DNA of 64,000 bases from an uncultured Paracoccaceae bacterium (lineage in GTDB: Bacteria > Pseudomonadota > Alphaproteobacteria > Rhodobacterales > Rhodobacteraceae), in assembly GCA_947492475.1 (NCBI GenBank), contig CANLNM010000009.1, forward strand, positions 1-64,000, given 5' to 3'. The translations under genes and the position numbers were made by a program. Of this stretch, positions 29,484 through 37,620 are shown piece after piece. Within the stretch, counting starts at the first letter, position 1. Each line of letters opens with the position of its first letter. Under the pieces are notes generated by a model, which searched no databases, was not told the DNA's origin, and worked only from the letters and a program-made list of their open reading frames with translations.

Positions 29484-29954
29484 TTACGCCGGCGCTGTGT
29501 TGGCAAAGACAGCCGTTGTGCTGGCGCTGGCGAGTTCATTGGTCTTGATGGTGAAGCGGACAAAGGCCTGCGGCATGGCCCCAGCATCGATGCTATCGCA
29601 GGACAGGGCGTGCAGGGTGAACACATAGCGATGTGCCGGGTCTCCGGCGGGCGGTAGCGCCCCCATGAAGCCCTGCATGTTTGCATCATTCGGCACCACA
29701 ACCGCGCCCTCAGGCAGGGTTTCGCTGCACAACTGGCCGCTGGTCTGAACCGGGATGTTCACCACGATCCAGTGCCAGAAGCCCGACCCTGTCGGCGCAT
29801 CCGGGTCATAGCAGGTTAGCGCAAGGCTCTTGGTGCCTGCGGGTACGCCGTCGAAGTTCAGAACCGGGGATTTGTCCTGTCCACCGATCTGCGCGTTGAC
29901 CGCCTTGGACGGCAGCGTATCGCCATCGTTGAAATCGACTGAATTCAGTTTCAT
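29484..29954 (-). CDS. YbhB/YbcL-family PEBP-like protein
   Basis: The 156-residue protein has the bacterial phosphatidylethanolamine-binding-protein signatures: SPVLNFDGVPAGTKSLALTCYDPDAPTGSGFWHWIVVNIP (Asp-Pro-Asp-Ala-Pro and His-Trp), and GFMGALPPAGDPAHRYVFTLHAL. No signal peptide is seen, so it is probably cytoplasmic. YbhB-like proteins are of unclear biochemical role and often accompany metabolic operons. It sits 23 bases from each neighbour within the leftward cluster. Confidence 0.88.
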   Translation of the reverse strand: MKLNSVDFNDGDTLPSKAVNAQIGGQDKSPVLNFDGVPAGTKSLALTCYDPDAPTGSGFWHWIVVNIPVQTSGQLCSETLPEGAVVVPNDANMQGFMGALPPAGDPAHRYVFTLHALSCDSIDAGAMPQAFVRFTIKTNELASASTTAVFANTAPA

Positions 29955-29981
29955 CGCATCTCTCCTTGAATGGACCGTAAC

Positions 29982-31052
29982 TCAGGCCAAGACGAGTTCG
30001 GGCTTGCCGCCGATCCGGGCGTCGTCGATCCGAGCGCCGTCGATCCGGGCGTCATCGACGAGACCGGGCAGACCTTCGACGTAAAGATCGGCAAAGGCAT
30101 CGCGGCGGCTTTCATCCCAGAAGTTGTAGGTCTTCAACAGGTAACGCTCGCGGGCGGCTTCCGGCTTTGGCACGTGGGCCTTGTCGCGGCTGTGCAGGCC
30201 TTCGAGGTTCGGGAAGATGAACAACTCGCCGGTCTGGATCGGCACGTTCAGTTTCGGGGCTTTGGTAATCGCGTCCTTGACCGCCGCCAGCGCGCGCCAT
30301 GCGATCGCCGGGGCCGAGGCGGCAACCGTCGTGCGCACGTCATAGTAGCGGAACGCGCTTTCGCCGATCAGGATCGGATGGTTGTCTGAATTGACCTGAA
30401 ACTCATTCGAGTCCTGCGAAATCAGATCGAAAGGCGTCGCGAAGTTGGGCTGACGCAGAATGTCGTGCAGCTCCGGATCGACCAAGTGCAACAGGTCGGT
30501 ACCGTGCACGTATTTGGTGTTGATCACGTTGGCGGGGTCCGAACGCATCCCAAGCAGGCACAGGACGTCCGCGCGCACCCGGTGGGCCGTCCGGTCGTTG
30601 TGGAAATAGAGATCGGAGTCGGTCTTTTGCGTCTGGGTGTCCGAGTATTTCTTCTGAGCATAGACGTCCTGAAAGAAGTCGCCATCATTGCGTGTGGTGT
30701 AGGACAGAATCGGCAGGCCGCAGGCTTGCGAAACAACCTCGAGGAGAACCTCGCCCACGAAGGTCTTTTTCACCATGTGTTTCGAGCGAACCGGATCGTC
30801 GGGATCGTAGACCGGAACATCGCGGTCGATCGGGCAGTTCTTGACCAGTGCCACCTTGCGCTCATCGACGCGGGTTTCACGGAACAGGCGCGCAATGTCT
30901 GCCATTTCTTCACGAAGGAACGGCTCGGTTGCGATCATTTCGGACACTTTAGCTCGGAACGCACCATAGTTGCGGTACGGGCTCGCATGGATGCGTTCGA
31001 ACCGCGAGACCAGTCGGTCTGTGTCGGAAAAGGAGAATGTGTTGGTCAGCAT
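29982..31052 (-). CDS. Clavaminate synthase-like Fe(II)/2-oxoglutarate oxygenase
   Basis: The 356-residue protein shows the facial triad of the TauD/clavaminate-synthase superfamily: His151-x-Asp153 in DLYFHNDRTAHRVRADVL and the distal His near 287 in NLEGLHSRDKAH, followed by the 2-oxoglutarate-binding Arg near 303 in ARERYLLKTYNFW. Relatives hydroxylate free amino acids (VioC, AsnO types). In this cluster an amino-acid substrate brought in by the Liv-type system would fit, but that is inference. The C-terminus is odd: 15-base repeats encode DDARIDGARIDDARIGG. It appears to be the first gene of the leftward operon; a motif shared with leuC lies upstream. Confidence 0.85.
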   Translation of the reverse strand: MLTNTFSFSDTDRLVSRFERIHASPYRNYGAFRAKVSEMIATEPFLREEMADIARLFRETRVDERKVALVKNCPIDRDVPVYDPDDPVRSKHMVKKTFVGEVLLEVVSQACGLPILSYTTRNDGDFFQDVYAQKKYSDTQTQKTDSDLYFHNDRTAHRVRADVLCLLGMRSDPANVINTKYVHGTDLLHLVDPELHDILRQPNFATPFDLISQDSNEFQVNSDNHPILIGESAFRYYDVRTTVAASAPAIAWRALAAVKDAITKAPKLNVPIQTGELFIFPNLEGLHSRDKAHVPKPEAARERYLLKTYNFWDESRRDAFADLYVEGLPGLVDDARIDGARIDDARIGGKPELVLA

Positions 31053-31126
31053 GGGTCGCTCCTCGATGAATGAGCGGTTTCGGACAAGTAAAATTTTTTG
31101 CCGTACCCGACAAAGAATTCGTTAAC

Positions 31127-31141
31127 AAATTTGTTGTAGCA
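31127..31141. promoter_or_regulatory. Motif shared with the leuC promoter
   Basis: AAATTTGTTGTAGCA matches 14 of 15 bases of the word at 21324-21338 and lies 75-90 bases upstream of the oxygenase ATG. It suggests joint control of the two ends of the cluster. The surrounding 31053-31197 is AT-rich promoter sequence. Confidence 0.45.
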
Positions 31142-31197
31142 CGCGAAATGAGAGCTGACAACGGATAATTCTCCCATAAGGCGCAGTACGCACGAAG

Positions 31198-32005
31198 GGG
31201 GCGCTGTTGCACAAATCCGGGTCTGATCGCAGGGCCCCATTCCCCGGACGGATTTACTCTACGGGCAGTGTGACAGGTATACCGAGAGCGGTGTAGCCGT
31301 TCAGAACGGCGATGAGAACTTGCAGCTCGGCAACCTGGCGTTCGAAGTCTTTTGCCATCAGGGATTTGCCGAGCAGCTTGATGCAGTTCATCTTTGACTC
31401 GACCCGGCTCCGGTGGTGATATCCGCTCCACCGGAGCCAGTTGGCGCGGCCGAGATAATTTGATGCGCGCAGGACTTCGTTTCGTGCCACCGCGCCCGGG
31501 CTCGTCGGCTTCCAGAGCGTGGCATTCTTGCAGGGCGGGATAACAACGGCGGCACCACGGGCGGCGATCGCCTCGTGGCATTTGCGAGTGTCGTAGGCCC
31601 CGTCGGCGGTCACGGAACCGATCTCTTCGTCGCCGGGATTTGGTGAGGGAGATCAGGCAGAACGGGCGCATCACCGATGTTGCTTCCTGTGACTTCGACG
31701 GCCCGAACTTCCAGCGTTTCCTCATCGACGCAGATGTGTATCTTGCGCCAAATGCGCCGCCTAGGGCCGCCGTGCTTACGGGCGTTCCACTCGCCCTCGC
31801 CTTCACCCTCGGCCTTGATGCCGGTGCTGTCGATCAGCAGATTCAGCGGACCCACGCCGCCACGATGCTGGATAGCCACGTTCAGCTTTTGTTGGCGGCG
31901 ACACAGTGTACTGAAGTCCGGCACGGCCCAGTCCAGACCGACCAGCCGCGGAAGGCTTTGCACGAAGCCCGTCGTCTGCCTCAGTGGCATCCCGAACAGT
32001 ACTTT
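31198..32005 (-). mobile_element. IS5-family element, truncated and frameshifted
   Basis: A transposase remnant on the minus strand has MPLRQTTGFVQSLPRLVGLDWAVPDFST, the DDE-containing LLIDSTGIKAEGEGEW and KIHICVDEETLEV in one frame (to about 31610), and TADGAYDTRKCHEAI through VLNGYTALGIPVT in another (31613-31254). The N-terminal ~70 residues are missing. The left terminus, GGCGCTGTTGCACAAATC (31199-31216), is a typical IS5-group inverted repeat; the right terminus is lost where sequence of the Tn7-like right end begins near 32010-32030. The element cannot transpose by itself. Confidence 0.8.
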
Positions 32006-32206
32006 CCCCCTCGGGCAACCCCATTAGATAGGGCCGTGTCCTCGCTGCGCTGCGGGCCGCTCCACCCCTATCAAATAACATTGCCTCGCCCCCATCCGCG
32101 TTCGCCACGCGGCAAGGTTTCAGAGCAAGTCGCTAAAGCGGTTGTCTTGAAAACATGCACCATTGGAAGAAGAAAAGAATGAGCGTCAGCGCCAAAATCA
32201 TCGAAA

Positions 32207-32274
32207 AAGGAAAGGCTATGCGTCGTGAAAGGCAAAGGTCTGTCGCAAAAGGCAGAACTATGTGTCGCTTCACA
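32207..32274. repeat. Right end of a further Tn7-like element (element I)
   Basis: Read on the minus strand from 32274, the sequence starts TGTGAAGCGACACATAGTTC and carries contiguous copies of a GCGACxxAxxxTTTGCCTTT-like word, as in the right ends at 39457 and 58643. It is followed by ATTTG at 32275-32279. The rest of this element would extend leftwards; its left end is not visible in the window. Confidence 0.8.
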
Positions 32275-32279
32275 ATTTG

Positions 32280-32400
32280 TGTGGAGCGACACATAGTTCT
32301 TCCATTTTCACATCGCTAAGTCATTGATTTTGCGCACCCCACAAAATGGGCGACACACCACTCTTACCTTTTGCGACTCATAGCTTTGCCTTCGTCGGCA
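32280..32400. repeat. Left end of element II with spaced TnsB-site-like repeats
   Basis: Three related words occur: GCGACACATAGTTCTTCCAT at the tip, GCGACACACCACTCTTACC about 65 bases further in, and GCGACTCATAGCTTTGCC after it. Spaced sites at the left end and contiguous sites at the right end are the arrangement known from Tn7. Confidence 0.75.
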
Positions 32401-32767
32401 AAGCGGCCGTTCATGGATTATACATCCAACGGCGGCTTTGAGCCCTCTTTGCCAATTTTCTGTGACGCGGCGAAAGTCGGCTTCTGGGCGGGCGAAGCAA
32501 AAAAGGACGTAGCTGGCAAAGATCTTCCAATGCTCAGCGTGGAGGCTTGCCAACCTTGGCCTTCTTAAGAGTATAGGTGGCCTCATAAATGGATCCAGAG
32601 TCACCAACGTTGCATTTCCAACGCTAAGAGACTATGTGAGTGATACGAAAGTTGCGGTTCTCTGCGGCACAGGCGCATCCGCCTGCCAGAGCGAACCACA
32701 ACCCTCTATCAAAAAAATTCAGCTGTCACGTCCTGTAGCAGGGATCTGATGTTTGGGAAGGTTGCCG
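32401..32767. other. Non-coding stretch inside element II
   Basis: I see no gene here. The short open frames lack ribosome sites and recognisable motifs. It probably holds the promoter of the small gene at 32768. Confidence 0.4.
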
Positions 32768-32986
32768 ATGTTATCGCGCACGACCACGTCAGTTGTGACA
32801 TTTCTTCATCCGTTTGTTGTCGCGGGATACACGGATGAACTGCCCGCGGGTGAAAACGAAGTGTCGGCAGACGATGACGTCATGCTGAGCCGCTGTTTGC
32901 GGCATACCGACTACGGCGACGTTTATATTGATCAAATGGCACGCAGGAAAGCCAGAGCTGCGCGCAGTGGATCACTGAGACCTTGA
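32768..32986 (+). CDS. Small conserved-looking protein, function unknown
   Basis: The 72-residue frame begins at an ATG preceded by GGGAAGG at a good distance. Its N-terminal half (SVVTFLHPFVVAGYTDELPAGE) resembles the start of a small alphaproteobacterial protein family with a beta-rich TxTFxxPFxLxGxDxxxPAGxY pattern; the C-terminal half (QMARRKARAARSG) is basic and may be diverged. It could be a genuine small gene or a decaying copy. Confidence 0.45.
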   Translation: MLSRTTTSVVTFLHPFVVAGYTDELPAGENEVSADDDVMLSRCLRHTDYGDVYIDQMARRKARAARSGSLRP

Positions 32987-33075
32987 GTTGGCTCTGGCGC
33001 AGGATCAGGTCAACGCGACTACTAACGTAATCAAAAAAACAGTGCGGCGGCGCTTTCTCCGTCAGAGGATCAAAA

Positions 33076-33429
33076 ATGACATTTCCCGAATGGACGAAAC
33101 CCGGTGTTTACGGCGCCTTGGTTGGCGCAGTTGCTATCTCTATTCTTGGCTTCACCTGGGGCGGCTGGACAACTGCAGGCAGGGCGGCCGAGATGGCCCA
33201 AAACCTTGCGGCAGAGGAAGTCACATTGGCGATGGTGCCAGTTTGCCTAAATCTGTCGGAATCTGATGTGGAACGCACTGCAAAACTAGCAACACTTCAA
33301 GAAGCTTCCAGCTTTCAGCGGCGCACCGCGATGATGGAAACAGGCTGGGCCACGCTGCCGGGCACTGATGCCCCAAGCCGGGATCTGGCAGATGCGTGCC
33401 TTGCGGGGCTTGAGTTAGATGGATCGTAA
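33076..33429 (+). CDS. Small membrane-anchored protein, unknown
   Basis: The 117-residue protein has one hydrophobic segment near the N-terminus (YGALVGAVAISILGFTWGG) followed by a soluble part containing two cysteines (VCLNL, DACLAGL). AGAGGA lies just upstream of the ATG. No family is recognised. It overlaps the start of the Cys-repeat gene by 11 bases, so the two are probably co-expressed and may act together at the membrane. Confidence 0.7.
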   Translation: MTFPEWTKPGVYGALVGAVAISILGFTWGGWTTAGRAAEMAQNLAAEEVTLAMVPVCLNLSESDVERTAKLATLQEASSFQRRTAMMETGWATLPGTDAPSRDLADACLAGLELDGS

Positions 33430-34267
33430 ATCACAATTAACAGAGCCTCGCCGGGCGCATTCCATGATTGCCCAATATCTCTGCAGGCTCACCAACAATC
33501 GCGGCCTATTCATAAGTTTGATTGCCGCAGTCTTGCTGCTTGCGATACCAGCTTTTGCTCAAACCGTCGCTCCGCCAATGCCTGATAATGCCAGTGCTAA
33601 AAGTTACGGCGATGGCTGGGAATGTAACATTGGATTCCGGTTGGACGAGAATGCCTGCGTCGCTGTGATTGTTCCGCAAAACGCATACGACACGAACCGG
33701 TCCTACGGTTCCGGATGGGAATGTCTGCACGGGTTTCGCAGAACCGACGAAACTGAATGTGTTGCGGTAGATGTGCCTGAGGGCGGGTATTTGGACCCGT
33801 CAGGCGAACGGTGGCGTTGTTTACGCGGCTACATCGAGGTCGATGACACATGTCAGGAAATCGTGCTGCCAGCGAATGCATACTTGGCAGATGCCACATA
33901 CGCCTCATATGGCTCCTCGTGGACGTGCGAACGTGGATTTGAAGCAACTGGCGATCTGTGTACCGCAATAGCGGTTCCGGCCAACGCCTATCTGAATGGA
34001 TCAGGATACGGCCAGCCTTGGACATGTGAGCGCGGCTTCTTTGAACAGGCTGGTCTGTGCGAAGCCGTCGCGATCCCCGCAAATGCATACTTCGACGATG
34101 CAACATACGGCACAGGGTGGAAGTGCGAACGTGGATACGCCGCCTCCGCCGAGACATGCGCATTGATCGACGTTCCTGAACACGCGCATCTGGACAGGTC
34201 AGGTAACCGTTGGGAGTGCGACAGGAACTTCCAAAAATCAAAGGGGCTGTGCGTGCTGAACAACTAG
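33419..34267 (+). CDS. Secreted protein with six to seven cysteine-tryptophan repeats
   Basis: The 282-residue protein has a signal peptide (FISLIAAVLLLAIPAFA, cleavage near residue 48 of the long form; an internal ATG at 33464 gives a shorter one). The mature part is built of about seven units of 30-35 residues with the pattern YGxxWxCxxGFxxxxxxCxxxxVPxxAYL. Each unit has one W-x-C and one later Cys, so each could close a disulfide loop like a small EGF-like module. I know of no assigned function. Surface binding, adhesion or an envelope role is inferred from the signal peptide and repeats. Confidence 0.75.
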   Translation: MDRKSQLTEPRRAHSMIAQYLCRLTNNRGLFISLIAAVLLLAIPAFAQTVAPPMPDNASAKSYGDGWECNIGFRLDENACVAVIVPQNAYDTNRSYGSGWECLHGFRRTDETECVAVDVPEGGYLDPSGERWRCLRGYIEVDDTCQEIVLPANAYLADATYASYGSSWTCERGFEATGDLCTAIAVPANAYLNGSGYGQPWTCERGFFEQAGLCEAVAIPANAYFDDATYGTGWKCERGYAASAETCALIDVPEHAHLDRSGNRWECDRNFQKSKGLCVLNN

Positions 34268-34352
34268 GCGCGAGCCACGGCACCACCTCCATTCAAAATG
34301 CGCATTTGAAGGCAATTCTGCCCTTCGTGCCAACCTATAAAAGAGAACCACA

Positions 34353-35552
34353 ATGGAAACCAAATCCGAAGCTGTCAACACTATCCGCCGTCCGGTCAGG
34401 GGCGCCCAAGCGCCACCAAAGGCCCACAGCGTACGCACACTTACTATTTCAATCACGCAGGTCACAGTGCCACCCTCGGCAGTCGTCTATTGCGAGGGGA
34501 ACTTCGCGCAAATCGACGGCAAGACTGCGAACGGCCTTGTGCGCCATTCAGAGGCCTATCGGATCCTTTCTGTTATCGACAGCACCTATAGCGGAAAAGA
34601 CAGCGGATCCGTTCTCGACGATGCGATAAACCACATCCCTATCTTTGCTGATCTGGATGCTGCAGTTGCACATCAAGCTGTAGTCCCCGATACGCTAATC
34701 TATGGGATGGCCCCCTCTACGGGAAGGCTCTCAGCTGTAGATCGAGGTGTTGTTCTGCAAGCGATAGAGTTTGGCATGAACATCGTGAGCGGTCTGCATG
34801 AATATCTGAGCGACGACCATGAGATAGCCACCGCCGCATCCGAACGGAATGTTACCATTCGGGACATCCGCAAGCCGAAACCCAGCAAGGACATGCGGCT
34901 GCTCGATGGCAGTGTCGCTGGTGTTAAAGCGCTGCGCATTGCAGTTCTTGGGACAGATTGTGCCATTGGCAAGCGGACAACGGCGACCGTTTTGGCACGA
35001 GTCCTGAATGCAAAGGGCATCAAGACGGTGCTTGTCGGCACAGGCCAGACCGGCCTGATGCAAGGTGCGAAATATGGTGTTGCAATGGATGCCGTGCCAC
35101 CCCAGTTCTGCTGTGGCGAGCTTGAAGGTGCGATTGTTGCAGCGTCTGAAGCCGAACAACCCGATGTCATTTTGATTGAAGGCCAAGGCGCGTTAAGCCA
35201 CCCCGCGTTTTGCACATCCGCGTTTATCCTGCGCGGTAGCCAGCCGGATGCTGTCATCCTGCAGCACGCGCCAAAACGTGCACATCGCTGCGACTTTCCC
35301 AATTTACCGATGCCCACGCCGTCAAGTGAGATTGCCCTGATCGAAGCCTTTGCCGACACAAAGGTCATTGGCGTGACTCTCAATCACGAGGGGATGTCTG
35401 AGGACGAAATCACCGCCACCATTGCGGGCCAATCACTCAAACTCGGGCTGCCGGTCACCGATGCATTGGCAAGGCCAGTTGCACATCTGCTTGCTATGGT
35501 GGTCGCTGCATACCCCGCATTGACGCAGAGGCCTGCAGTGGCAGCAATATGA
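34353..35552 (+). CDS. DUF1611-family P-loop protein (DgcN-like)
   Basis: The 399-residue protein matches the DUF1611 family: an N-terminal Rossmann-like half (PDTLIYGMAPSTGRLS) and a C-terminal P-loop half with GTDCAIGKRTTATVLARVL near residue 200, GTGQTGLMQGAKYGVAMDAV, and IEGQGALSHPAF. The DgcN subgroup acts in D-glutamate catabolism; other members are unassigned. It overlaps the next gene, a racemase-fold enzyme, by 4 bases. An N-acylation/ligation step on a D-amino acid is therefore a reasonable guess. Confidence 0.8.
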   Translation: METKSEAVNTIRRPVRGAQAPPKAHSVRTLTISITQVTVPPSAVVYCEGNFAQIDGKTANGLVRHSEAYRILSVIDSTYSGKDSGSVLDDAINHIPIFADLDAAVAHQAVVPDTLIYGMAPSTGRLSAVDRGVVLQAIEFGMNIVSGLHEYLSDDHEIATAASERNVTIRDIRKPKPSKDMRLLDGSVAGVKALRIAVLGTDCAIGKRTTATVLARVLNAKGIKTVLVGTGQTGLMQGAKYGVAMDAVPPQFCCGELEGAIVAASEAEQPDVILIEGQGALSHPAFCTSAFILRGSQPDAVILQHAPKRAHRCDFPNLPMPTPSSEIALIEAFADTKVIGVTLNHEGMSEDEITATIAGQSLKLGLPVTDALARPVAHLLAMVVAAYPALTQRPAVAAI

Positions 35553-36670
35553 GCTGCCCGCGCATTGAAGTGGATCTTGGCAAGATACGGCGCAACACGC
35601 AGACACTTGTTGGGCGTTTAGGCCCGCGTGGGATCAGAGTAACTGGCGTGACCAAGGCTGTATGCGGGCATCCTGCGATTGCTCAGGCCATGCTCGATGG
35701 CGGGGCCTCAGGGCTTGCAGATGCACGTATAAGCAATGTGCAAAGGCTACGGTCGGCGGGAATGACAGGCTCTATCACTCTGATCCGTACACCGATGTCA
35801 AGCCAGGCCGATCAGGTCGCTCAGTCCTGTGAAGCGAGCTATAACACAGAAATATTGGTCATTTCCGCACTGGCCGCCGCCGCGATCCGCAACAGTTCAG
35901 TCCACGGTATCATCCTAATGGTCGAGATGGGCGATCAGCGGGAAGGAATTTTGCCTGAGAACTTGGCAGACATTACCCAGCGGGTCATGCAAATGCCTGG
36001 GTTAGCGTTGATAGGGATCGGTGCGAACTTTGCCTGTCTGAGCGGGCTTGCCCCGACTACGTTGCAAATGTCCAATTTTTGCCACCTCGCGAATGAGATC
36101 GAGGGGGCATGCGGCCCGTTGCTCAAAGTCGTTTCCGGTGGCAACTCAGCCAATTTGCCCTGGGCGCTTGGTGAACGCGCGACCGGTCGTGTCAACGACC
36201 TCCGCCTGGGTGAGGCGATCCTTCTGGGTGTTGAGCCGGTGTCTGGGAACCAGATCGGTGGGATGCACACCGACGCCTTCACGCTTGTTGCCGAAGTTAT
36301 CGAAGCGGATGCAAAACCTGCGCCCGCCGCCATCGCCCTAGTCGGTCCAAATTTGGCAAGACGTCGCATCGCGCAAGTCAGCGGTGTTTCCAAGCGCTTT
36401 ATTGCCGCGATAGGACATCAGGACACCGACATTCTGGGGATTTCAATGCCCGATGGAAGCACATTGATCGGGGCGACCAGCGATCATCTTGTCATTGGAA
36501 CGTCCCGACCTCTGCCAAAGGTGGGTTCCGAGGTGAGGTTCCAGATGAATTACAATGCGTTGATGCACGGCATGGCCGCGCCCGACGTCAAAGTAAAACT
36601 CTTGGGCACTCCCCCGACAACACCATCACAGGACACTCAAGGCAAGTCCGACTACTTGGCGCTGGTTTGA
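35549..36670 (+). CDS. PLP-dependent amino-acid racemase, alanine-racemase N-domain fold (ornithine racemase-like)
   Basis: The 373-residue protein is a fold-type III PLP enzyme: PRIEVDLGKIRRNTQTLV, then VTKAVCGHPAIAQAM with the PLP lysine near residue 36, GLADARISNVQRLR, MVEMGDQREGI, and VSGGNSANLPW, which resembles the YhfX/ornithine racemase branch. It would interconvert L- and D-amino acids in the cytosol. It is translationally coupled to the DUF1611 gene, and pairs of this kind suggest a D-amino-acid pathway. It is unusual cargo for a transposon. Confidence 0.85.
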   Translation: MSCPRIEVDLGKIRRNTQTLVGRLGPRGIRVTGVTKAVCGHPAIAQAMLDGGASGLADARISNVQRLRSAGMTGSITLIRTPMSSQADQVAQSCEASYNTEILVISALAAAAIRNSSVHGIILMVEMGDQREGILPENLADITQRVMQMPGLALIGIGANFACLSGLAPTTLQMSNFCHLANEIEGACGPLLKVVSGGNSANLPWALGERATGRVNDLRLGEAILLGVEPVSGNQIGGMHTDAFTLVAEVIEADAKPAPAAIALVGPNLARRRIAQVSGVSKRFIAAIGHQDTDILGISMPDGSTLIGATSDHLVIGTSRPLPKVGSEVRFQMNYNALMHGMAAPDVKVKLLGTPPTTPSQDTQGKSDYLALV

Positions 36671-36719
36671 ATGACCATGCTTGGTCCAGACCACCCTAAA
36701 TCACAAAGGAGACGCAAAA

Positions 36720-36953
36720 TTGACGAAACTCACAAAAAGCAATCTGTTCAAGGTGTATGACTCCAAACCGGAAACCCCGATGGATAAAACGACGCGTGTT
36801 GTCAGGCAAATGGTCGAGGAAGAAACGGAACAACGACTTGCTAAGATCTCTCGGCTACGCAATACCCGCCTTGAAAGAGAAGCGAACACGCCATCCGAAA
36901 TGACAGCGAAAACAGCGCGCAAAACGCGACCCTCTAGAACCGTTTCAAAATGA
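36720..36953 (+). CDS. Small charged helical protein, unknown
   Basis: A 77-residue protein starts at TTG 36720, chosen because AAAGGAG lies 8 bases upstream; no better ATG exists. The sequence is highly charged with a helical centre (RVVRQMVEEETEQRLAKISRLRNTRLERE) and a basic, threonine-rich tail (KTARKTRPSRTVSK). It could bind nucleic acid, but no family is recognised. Confidence 0.6.
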   Translation: MTKLTKSNLFKVYDSKPETPMDKTTRVVRQMVEEETEQRLAKISRLRNTRLEREANTPSEMTAKTARKTRPSRTVSK

Positions 36954-37083
36954 TGATTGAGCTTCGGCGAAATTGCTTTGCGTTGAGTGCTCCGCTTGGC
37001 AATAGGCACTACAATCAGGCTGAAATCGGCCTGCGCTGTTTCCAGATATTCCAATCGCCCCAGCCGATAAAAGGGAACCATCC

Positions 37084-37365
37084 ATGACAGACCCGGAGTC
37101 TTCCCCAGAAAAAATTCACTATATTTGCCAGACTTATGTTGAAACGACGGCTGGGCGCAACGGGCAGACCGGCCTGAAAATTGCCAAGCAATTTGAATAT
37201 TCCACAGCGTCAGAAGCGCAAAACAGAGCCGAACGAGAGGCTCTATCTAAGGATTGCGCAGGTGCTGACGCTTACATGGTTACTGAAGATCCAACGAGTG
37301 GAGAAGTCGGCGACCCAAGCTTCCTTGTAAGGCTTGGCAATGTTCCCGAAATTGACGGTTATTAG
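37084..37365 (+). CDS. Small protein of unknown function
   Basis: The 93-residue protein (IHYICQTYVET near the start, ASEAQNRAEREALSKDCAGADAYMVTEDPTSGEVGDP later) looks like a compact soluble alpha/beta domain with two cysteines. AAGGGAACC precedes the ATG. No function can be assigned. It is the last intact gene of element II before the HTH fragment and IS1182. Confidence 0.6.
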   Translation: MTDPESSPEKIHYICQTYVETTAGRNGQTGLKIAKQFEYSTASEAQNRAEREALSKDCAGADAYMVTEDPTSGEVGDPSFLVRLGNVPEIDGY

Positions 37366-37482
37366 AATCCTGAAAATAGCCGCGACCTGAACGAAGGCCG
37401 TTGTTCGATCCAAGTCGTGTGCACAAAAAAAGCGGTCTTTGGTGCGAGTGCAGCGAATTCACCCTTTGTCCGCATATCGGCC

Positions 37483-37548
37483 CACTGTATGAAAGCGCAT
37501 GAAGCGCGTTTCTACTCAAAAATAAGACTTATTGACTGGCAGGGTAGC
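37483..37548 (+). pseudogene. Fragment of an HTH gene, copy of the start of 51417-51962
   Basis: About 66 bases, from CACTGTATGAAAGCG to GACTGGCAGGGTAGC, match 51401-51468 at most positions, covering the upstream region and first ~17 codons of the HTH gene in element III. One base is missing, which puts a stop (TAA) after codon 8. It shows that elements II and III once shared this gene. Confidence 0.7.
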
Positions 37549-37620
37549 TTAGTGTGACGGCAATTCTTGGCCAAAGAAATGTAAGCATTCGCGTTTGCAG
37601 CGAATGACCGCAATCCGCCG

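Noticed and set aside
31050-31200. Left end of element I near the oxygenase promoter
   Set aside because: No TGTGGAGCGACACATAG-like terminus or ATTTG duplication is present here; the inverted repeat seen at 31199 belongs to the IS5 remnant.
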